A DNA stretch of 64,000 bases. Origin: Lota lota (Eukaryota; Chordata; Actinopteri; Gadiformes; Lotidae). A program made the position numbers and the translations under genes. This document shows, in pieces, positions 55,342 to 64,000 of this stretch. The notes under the pieces were generated by a model. That model was not told where the DNA came from and searched no databases. It saw only the letters and a program-made list of their open reading frames with translations. The stretch lies in contig JACYXH010000114.1 of assembly GCA_026745465.1 (NCBI GenBank), positions 787,407 to 851,406 on the forward strand, given 5' to 3'. Numbering within the stretch: the first letter of the stretch is position 1; every line of letters begins with the position of its first letter.

Positions 55342-58300
55342 CATAACCTGCTTCAGATGTGACTTTACATCAAGGTCTGCAGTTTGATGATTGTGTGGGT
55401 ATTGTCTAAGTCCTCGCGTGCATGACTACAAACCCACACGGATCAGGACTGAGAACCCTCCTCTCAGTTAAACCCCCCACCCCAACCCGGGGTGGGGGGA
55501 AAGTGGAGCAAACCAAATGGGGAGGAAGGGTACTTGGGGATGGAGAGCCTTCTAGAAACCAAAAAGACAGATTTGGACTGTCCTCTAGGGATTACTGGCT
55601 GACAAATGAACACAAAACAATAAGATAAGGGGGTCACAAGTGTATGATCTTAGCCGGGGCCGAGGCTTGTGGATTACTGTTGAATGGCGAAAAATAATTG
55701 CATTCCACAGACTGATTCAAAAAGGAAATACAATAGTTATGTTCACAAATATGGAATAGTTTTTTTCTCACCAAAGTAGGATTTCATTTTTATTAAATGT
55801 TTTTCACCAGAACGATTTTTAGATAATGATTCTGTTTTTCTTGTGCTTGGGGTCATCACATGATTTTGACATGTGAAGGGAAGGGGGCAAGGTTATTGGT
55901 CACCCGGACAAATGCGTCATTGGTATGAGCCGTGTTTACATCCTTGAATGAAGGCATGCACTATGGCACAGGGTAAGTGTAAATATTGAGACAACTGGGA
56001 ACTCGGCGGAGGCTATATTCTTGTCGAAGCCAGCTACAGATCTGGCCAGTGATATGCCGGCACTTGTACCTGTGAAGACGGCATTGGGAAATGAGAAAAA
56101 TACTATTTGTTCGAACATAGTTGTAACTCATGCGTCTAACCTAGTAACCCACTGGATCAGCTACTGGTTTGGCTGTCATGAGCGTCCAAGACAATTTGTA
56201 AGCATTACTTTCTTGTTCACAATTTAGAACTCTATATTTCTTTATTATGAGAAATATTTCCACACCTACAACCACAACATCTTTTTTTCTCTGACCATAC
56301 TTCTGCCATCAATTTTACTCCATACAGAAGACATTACACAAGCCTAATGAGTGCCAACTTCAGGTATGGTTAACTGTGTGAAAGGAGGAATTTAGAATAA
56401 AAAAGGTTTTATCCTGATACCTACGACTACATCAAAGACACCTGATCTTTTTGAGCTGTGCAAAATCAGTGTTTGATGTTTACTTGCTATGAATGTCTCT
56501 TTTCAACATGTTCCACACAACCTGTACAACCGTTTCTCATTCATGCTTTTTCTGAGTTACAGCTGCTTGGAGTTCCAAGTCGTGAAGAAATGACGGCCCC
56601 TAAGTCATGTAAAGACTGTCTGTCTGTCAGTTCCTATTAATATTAGCTTGGAGACCTCGCTATGCTCTGATAGTACTTTGGCTGAGTCCAAAAGGTGCTT
56701 GGAATGGAGAACCTCGGTGACGTGTGTTCCACATCTCAGAGCTTCCACACTGTAAGACCTCATTCTGTCCACAAAATAACTCAAAATACATCAATCGATG
56801 GCACTGCTTCTATTCTTTACCGGGTAAATGTACTTAAGTTAATTGGCCCACATTCAGACCAAAAAATCGAAACAAAACAGATATGACACACATTTACATC
56901 TTGGCCTTTTGTTGTATTTTGTGATGAGCTTGGAAAGTTGCTTTCTGCATGCACATAATGGTTTTTTGTACCTTGGGTGCACTCACACCAAAGTCACACC
57001 ACACTTAAGTCATAGAAAAGTAAAAACCAAGATATATACTGTATGCTTTGGAAAAGCTTGTGAAAGTGAAAGTCTGATGTGCTTTCACTTTAGTCATCCC
57101 ATCTGAATCTCATCACAGATATCTATCATTAGCGCACAACCATAGTTCTTTTTATGGGTCATTCAGAAAATATCACCCTGCCAGGATATTAGCAAAGTTC
57201 CTTGGCACCACACCACCATACCTTACCTGATTTCCCTAAATAGAACCCCAAGCACACCAGATATTCTCTTGCGGCTTTAAAATAACTCAAAAGTCGTCAG
57301 GTCCAAAAATACTTTCCTTTCCTCACTCCTTGTTTTCTGAGAAGCTCCAATGGAACCTTGGCAAGAGGAAGCACATCGCAGCCTCCATGTGTCACTTCCT
57401 GCTGGAACACTCAATCCCATAGGCAAACTTTGGCGTTTCCAACAAAGCATTCTGGTAAAGAACACTTTTTAAAACCTTGCTCTGCGGAATTCCCCTAGCG
57501 GAGTTCGTAGGAAGATGAACTATTCAAGCGCTTGGACTTCTATCCAGGAAAGGTGGGTTTGTGTACTCCACACCCAGTAGTCTTTCTTTGGTTTCAGTTT
57601 CTCAATATATTAATTACATATTACCATAATGGCGCCCTGAAGCCCTTTCAGGATTTTTTATTGAAGTCCAAGCTTAGTGTTTCTCAATTTGCATATATTT
57701 AAGTAATGTACACTTTTAGGTACAGACAACTCAACCATATTTATATATACTGTGTTGAATGGCTGTAATTGTGGCTCATCTTTCCTCTCACTTTTCAAAT
57801 GTGACACCCCCTTTTGAAATTCAACCAAGTTCTGCAAGAATTTAAGAAGGCTACACATATATAACTAAGCAGAAGGCTAAGCAGATAACACATATCTGCT
57901 TGTGATGTCACAAAGGGATACATTTTTAAATGGCTTGCAACGGCTCATCAACATAACACCTGGTTGTAGTATTGGGGCCCTTTGATGCATCCATTCATTG
58001 TGGAGATATCCACATGACTGGCTGAGCTAATTCTGATTGGTGCGCACAATCCACAACACTTACACTGACGAATCAATGTACTTGATAAGAGCAGTCATCA
58101 TATCATGATTGGCCAATGTGAAAATGGCGACAGCTATCATATTTGTCATTTGTCATTTGGTTGGGAACAATCTGTATTGTGGAGTCTGCTTGATGCCACA
58201 TCCAAATACAATGGTGTGGCAATAAAAGAGAGAACCCCGGTCTTTATAGCACCACAGGGACTGGATGTAGGCTCCACCCCTCCGCTCCTTATTGCATGGA

Positions 58301-58446
58301 AAGAGGAATCCACCTGAGCGTGAAGCTACAATGGGACTGACTTGGCACTTCTCAGCCCCTCTGATTCAGTTCTGTTGAGGGAGGAGACACTGGGGGAACT
58401 AAAGAATATTTATTGAGGTCTGGGATGAGAAGGAGAGATATGGACA

Positions 58447-58450
58447 GAGT

Positions 58451-58490
<40 letters not shown>
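58447..58490 (+). repeat. (GA)n microsatellite
   Basis: About 20 units, slightly interrupted. Confidence 0.95.
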
Positions 58491-58493
<3 letters not shown>

Positions 58494-60069
58494 AGAGAGA
58501 CAGAGATTAACAGAAATTGATTTACCATTCTCAAGTTACCCTCAAGCCAAGCACTCCTATCACGCATGTCTCCGTTTGTATAAACAGTTGTTGCTGGTGG
58601 TTCTCATGGTTCATGTTTGGTATTTCTTTGCATTTAATTAAAACCAGGACATGGCGTTAGAAAGACACATAACAGGACCCCTGAGGGATTCTCGCAAGGG
58701 CATTACATTTCAAGATCATACAGTAAAATAATGATACTGTTTGAGAAGGGATTTTGTTATTTTGCAAAAGCACACACTGAAAAGATCAACTATCAAAAGC
58801 CATCCTAACTTACATAGAGGCGTATATAGATGTACCATTTCTTAAAAAATGGGTTTGGTTTGGTCTGCCTTGTTAATCTTGAAATGGAGAAATTGTTTTG
58901 GCGGCACCATTTGTTTAATAAGGACAGGCTGACAAGAACAGCCATCACGAGCGAGAGCCGTATTGTTTTATTATTCTGTTTGTTTAAATTGTTTGTGCTT
59001 CATGAGTTAATGTTTCACATAACTAATGTGGCGCGGGAATTGTTTGAATAAAACAAACTGAGAAAAATACATGCGTTTTGTAACTTCTTAATTTAATCGA
59101 TTATTGATTGTTAACGTGTTCAACTATCGGTTAAGGAAAATGAATGGAATTTGCAACCCTAACACACAAAGAAAAAACAGATCCATTCCTTGACTCTTTT
59201 GCTAGTTCCTAGTTCTTCATCAGTTCGCTTCTCTCCTTTTTTCTCTTTTATATTGCTGTCTTTAACAGGCTCACATACACAAGCATGCATGTACGCACAC
59301 GCACACGCACACAGACTTTGTGCACGCCAGAATTAGGAGGAGCAAGGTTCCATAAAGCCTGAGTGTGTGCTTTGCAGCCTCCAGGCCTGCAGAACAATCA
59401 GGACAGTATTTCAAAAGCACCCACAGTGGGAGGCATTGTCTCATTGAAGATCATGTGAATAATTTGGCAATGATGGATTTTATTCTGTTTTGTGCGTTTC
59501 CATAGACACTGTTTATGGGAGAAACCTAAGACACAGATTTTTCACCCTGTACACTGAAATCTCTTTTTCTTGCTGACTCATAGAGGCAGACACTGAATGG
59601 CGACTTGTTTGGGCTGTGGATGCAGCAGTAGTCTTAGTTTTTAATCTGCACAAGTAAATAGTCAGCAAAGACACACATAAAACATCTGTGATCACTATCT
59701 ACTATTTGCACAAATCAGTTTTATTTAAACTTATTTTTTATCAGATTTTGGTAGCACAATAAGTGCTATTTTGAAGCATTCTCATTATCTAATTACTAAT
59801 TTATAACTGATTGTGGATTGTTTACTAATGAGTATTAATTTAGGAACAATGCTTTATACGTTTTGAATTCAATATGAATTCACTATTTACTAATACTTTA
59901 TTACTCCTTCAAAGTTGCAGTTATTTTAAACTGCTACCCAGATGTTTATCTATGTTGATTATATTGTATGAATCTTTGACATGCCTTATCGATTTGATCC
60001 ATGCACTGCCTTGACATATTTTGGTATCGAAATAGTTGTTCAAACTATCTTTAGTGATTTTAGTGTGAA

Positions 60070-63000
60070 AAGTTAGCCAGTCTGGCCCTGACCAACAACG
60101 TTGAGCATGCTCATTTCAACGCCTCACTGACAAAGGAGTTTCTACGCAGATTTTGCAGGGGTTTTCGTCGACCATCTTTCTTCTGGCAACGGCTTCCCTC
60201 ATGGAAAAATATGGAGGCAACTTCATCAATTTAAGGTGAGTATTTTCGTTACAGAAATAGATTTAAATATGCAATTTGTTTTACACATGTTGTGCTTTGC
60301 AATAGAGCTGAATGAGGCATGCCATTTTTATAGGTTTGAAATGGACATAATTAAGCATCTTTATCTGCTATCAGATTCAAGTCGTTGTTAGCTAGGCTTT
60401 TGCTAGCTATATGAAAAGGTTCGTTTTCCTGCTTTGTGAGATGTTTTTACTTATGTAATTCAGTCTATATTAAAGTATATTGATGGTGCTAGTGTTATAT
60501 GTTTGAATTGGCCACGGCTGGCCCTCCCCGGGTGCATTTCCTGTGTGGCGGTGCGCATTTCCTCTGGCCGTGAACTTCACAGCCCCCCACGCCCGGACCC
60601 CGCCCCTTCCCGGTGATGTGTAATTATGCAAAAAGGGTTTGTATCATTTATATTTCGTTCTAATTTCGTCCCCAATGTTTTTCATTTGTTTCCAAAGAAG
60701 CATAAATCGCTGCTGCGTATATCTTTTTTAAATCAGCAGTAAACCACAATATGCCAAACTTCCTTCGGGCATCCATGTTATTTCCCCCTGAGTTGACTTA
60801 TAGCGTAAACTATGGTAAACGTTGGTGTTGGAATCTCAGAGTTAAAATGTCTGAGTTCCGAGTTGTCATGAACACAGTTTAGTGCTTATAATATATCTCT
60901 GCAACAGTTCCTCCTTTAACAGCAACGGCACCTTTTAAAATAACGTTATTCAGCCATCAGTAACGTTATTCAATCAGTGCCCCAGTTTTTACGTTGAGGC
61001 AAGTAGTAACGTTATATATCAGAAGCTTGTCGGCTTCATGGCCCTCTACCTCAATCGGCAGTAATGGTAACGGTTAGGCTAACGTCATAACGTTACTGTG
61101 TAACTTAGTGGAGCTACTGCAACTTAGTACCCACTACATTTGCCTACCAATTCAGCCTGCTCTATGCCCTCAACATTAAGTACCCAAAAAAACGTCTGAA
61201 CCTTTCTTCAGAAAGTTTACGAACCTAGATGTTTATTCAGCCAATGTGACATTTCATGGACTTGAACGTTATAACTTGCAGATTTGAACACCGTTTCTTT
61301 AGAAAAACGTGGGGACCTAGTCTTAACATGTCCCAACTTTGGGCCGTGACAGAGTTGTTCTCCTGCATTTGTGCCCCATGGGCCAGGTTTCATTATTACT
61401 TTGCTCTGTCTCACGTTTACATAGTATTTAATGTGTCAGAGGCTGTATTATAGAACAGCGAAGAACCTTAACCAGAACATTATCCCTAAGAGGTAAAAGT
61501 ACTGCTGTTGTGTTAAGAGGCCATCGTCTTCAAAGATCTACCAGACCTGCTAATTGTATTTGCCTAACTGTGATCTGCTCTATGTCTTGAAAGTATATTT
61601 TCTTTGATACTATACTACTATCTCAAAGGAAGTGTTGTGTGCTGTTGCATGAACCATGCATGTTATGTTAAAGTGTGGTTTTGGAAAAAGCACTATCTAA
61701 AAGTATGTTTTGTGTATTGTTCCAAGGTTTTCAAAGATTTTAATATTGACAGAGTTAAACAATTTCAGATATTTGAATTATACTACATGTAAAACAAAAG
61801 AAAGATTTCCATTGATTCACAAGAAAACAATATGGGAAAAAACTATTTTACGAAGGAAGAAAGAAAGAAAGACAAACTGATAAGTGGACAACCGTGTCAC
61901 ATTTTTATTGCACTAAGAATTCTAATCAGGGACAGCCTTAGTCCTGAACATAACCCTGATGACTAGGTTGCATTGTTTATCTTGAACCTTGCCTACCATG
62001 TTGTGTGGTTTTTAGCACACAAGTGAGTATTGCATAAGTTGTGGATTTAACTCAACCTTGTTATTCACATTCAGTTTTTCACTGTGATACATATGTTATC
62101 ATTGTATCTTGCGAAAGCAATGTCCGATTTTCATTCATGTAACCTTGATTTTGGCTTATAGAATTTGAAAACAAAAGTCTGAATTCAAAGAAATGTAAGA
62201 TTGTTATACACTAAAAATAAACATGTCAAGTGAGCTGTGAACCGGATTTGTCATTACTTGTATGCTTGGAAATTGTATTGTTGTAATTAAAATTTGAAAT
62301 TGAATTACTCAATTCTATGAGTTTTCTCAAAAAGCCAAACACTGATATTTTGGTTTATAAAACTCAGAGATCCAAGTTTTTCTCAAGAAGAAAAGTAAAT
62401 GTTCTCAACAAAAGATTATAGGTTGGCAAAACCTTATTTAGTATTTCAAAACCTAAATTTAGGTTAGTTTGAAATTATGCGTTTTCCCACCTTTATTTTT
62501 TACAGTGTAGTTAATGAATTAATTCATCCATGATGAACTAACTTTTCATGGTTGCAATGAGGCATTATTTAATCCTTTGGCCTAGAGGTATGGTCATGGA
62601 ACACACACACACACCTAACCCACCATGACACCTGCCCCGTGTCTCCAAACTCTATACAAAATTAGGCACTGGAAATTATATCAATACCATGTCCTGACAT
62701 TACATTAGTGTAGCTAACACTAGAAGCGCAGGCACCACTGAACTACCTTTGATCGCCGTGTTCATTTTGACCACCCAGACCGGAGGATCTACCATTACTT
62801 TTCATATGCTTGTAATGTACAAGTATAATTTAACTCAAATTACACATTATTTTTGTACGGACAGTTTACCCTACTAAAAATTCAGATCAAAATTTTTTGA
62901 AACCATGCTTGAATCCATGCGTACATGAATACATGCCTCTTTGACTTGAAGTTAAATGATGTAGGCTATTTTAGCATTGGGTATAATGCGTGAGCTTGGC

Positions 63001-63779
63001 TACATTTTTGTAATAGCTGTGTAAGTCTTTTGTGTTCTTTGGACTTCTGTTTTGTATTGTTGAGGTCATTGTAACACCTGAATGAATTATATTTGCCTTT
63101 CAACCATTCAGACGATGCTTTTATCCAAAGCAACTAACAATAAATACATTTGTAAACAAAAAATATATATCACAGTCAAGAATGCCCGCTTGAATAGAAG
63201 CCTAAATGTATCGTGTCGTTTGCATATGTAGGCTATAAGTAAAGCAACTCGACACGTTACTAGTCTCATACAAAAGTTGTATTTTATTGGGTTTATTAGC
63301 GAGTAGAAACAAAACACATCAGAACACATTAATGCCATATTAGTCTATTGTCACCGCCGATAAATAAAAATAATAGGAAGTAGAGTTGTATAATATGCTG
63401 CCACCATCGTCAATTGAAAATTAGCGACTGCTTGACTTATGCATTCATTTATTTATAATCGGTCATATTGTTATTAAATATATGATATATTGATATATAT
63501 TTATTTAGTTACAAGTGCAATTGCTTCAAATTAGTAGGCCTAATGTGTAACTGCCTCTGTCACGTTGGTTTGTTTTAGGTATTTGCACTTTTTATTATTT
63601 AATTTATTTTGAATTGTACGGTACAACAAGACGGAATTAATTCTTGGTTCCGCCCGAGTGTTGTCACGCGGGCGCCTTTTAGCGACCCTAAGGGAAACTT
63701 GACCGCATGGGCGAATTATTTTCCACTGTTAGCGTGTTCAAGTACATACTTACCGAAGAAGCTAAAGGACATTAAAAGG
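60070..63779. other. Gene-poor stretch with possible promoter-like pieces
   Basis: A consensus donor (AAG|GTGAGT) at 60236 follows CpG-containing sequence, and a GC-rich block lies at 60510-60620 in otherwise AT-rich DNA. No protein motif was recognised, so a non-coding first exon is only a possibility. Confidence 0.3.
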
Positions 63780-63812
63780 ATGTTTAGCACCTCTGGGACA
63801 AGCCGCAATGAG
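63780..63812 (+). CDS. Possible short first coding exon
   Basis: An ATG opens MFSTSGTSRNE and meets a GAG|GTTTGT donor at 63813. A good acceptor (TTTAACCCAG) at 63980 is followed in phase by FSRVEQQ to the window end. The protein is not recognised, and the gene, if real, would lie on the strand opposite to pdlim4. Confidence 0.25.
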
Positions 63813-64000
63813 GTTTGTTAACTAGTTACTTTGCTGAGAGTGTTTGTGTTTACATGCGTCATTTTTGGTGTGAAATGTGCATGGAGTGTCTAGTTGTGAG
63901 TTGATTGTAGCGCCGAATGTGTGACACATGCACACGGCGTTATTTTTGTTAATGTATTTTTTCTTTTTCTTTAACCCAGTTCTCACGGGTTGAACAGCAA

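Larger units (their letters stand above)
54216..60069. other. Probable pdlim4 intron, repeat-rich, no exon seen
   Basis: (GA)n lies at 54860-54895, (GT)n at 55267-55339 and (GA)n at 58447-58490. Short frames (for example 56021-56227 +) show no motif. Confidence 0.4.

Noticed and set aside
59513..59695. Minus-strand frame considered as a missing upstream pdlim4 exon
   Set aside because: It shows no PDZ or linker similarity, and no splice sites in phase with the exon at 49250 were found.

Overview
This window is vertebrate nuclear DNA, almost certainly from a ray-finned fish. The genes are split by short introns, GT/CA microsatellites are very dense, and the transposon mix (Tc1-like, hAT, MITE, Gypsy LTR, L1 and L2-type LINE fragments) is typical of teleosts. 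I see no bacterial or organellar genes, no CRISPR array and no recognisable tRNA or rRNA gene.

Two real protein-coding genes are recognised. On the + strand, positions 3766-9485 hold a complete ten-exon organic cation/carnitine transporter of the OCTN group (slc22a4/slc22a5 type, 565 residues). All splice sites and reading phases fit. On the - strand, positions 40521-49250 hold the four 3' coding exons of pdlim4 (alpha-actinin/actin-associated PDZ-LIM protein), ending in its single LIM domain. Its PDZ exons were not found and probably lie beyond 64000. In mammals PDLIM4 and SLC22A4/SLC22A5 are neighbours on one chromosome arm (human 5q31), so this is conserved synteny, but here the genes point tail to tail.

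Layout: 1-2140 repeats, including an LTR copy, an LTR/primer-binding-site pair and a 51-bp tandem repeat. 3766-10190 is the intact slc22a gene with MITEs in two introns. 10720-14174 holds fragments of a minus-strand Gypsy element with an L1 ORF1 fragment. 14300-15080 holds the last three exons of a second, broken slc22a copy. 15736-16073 is a hAT/ZMYM-like fragment. 17391-18930 is a broken slc34a-type (sodium-phosphate cotransporter) pseudogene, part of which has expanded into a 35-bp minisatellite. 18930-25028 has microsatellites and dispersed repeats. 25037-28996 is a hAT-type element bounded by a perfect 8-bp target duplication. It carries a nested solo LTR (with a 5-bp duplication) and a nested, apparently intact Tc1-like transposon. 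29209-30701 has LTR copies, two of them in inverted orientation. 30702-40520 is gene-poor, with LINE fragments and hairpins. 40521-49250 is pdlim4. 49251-64000 has no recognised exon and is probably a pdlim4 intron rich in repeats.

I found no convincing novel biological system. The most informative items are the nested transposon stack, the two decaying transporter genes downstream of the intact one, the minisatellite derived from a coding exon, and two locally dispersed repeat families of unknown class. Family and gene assignments rest on recognising protein motifs by eye. No database search was run.
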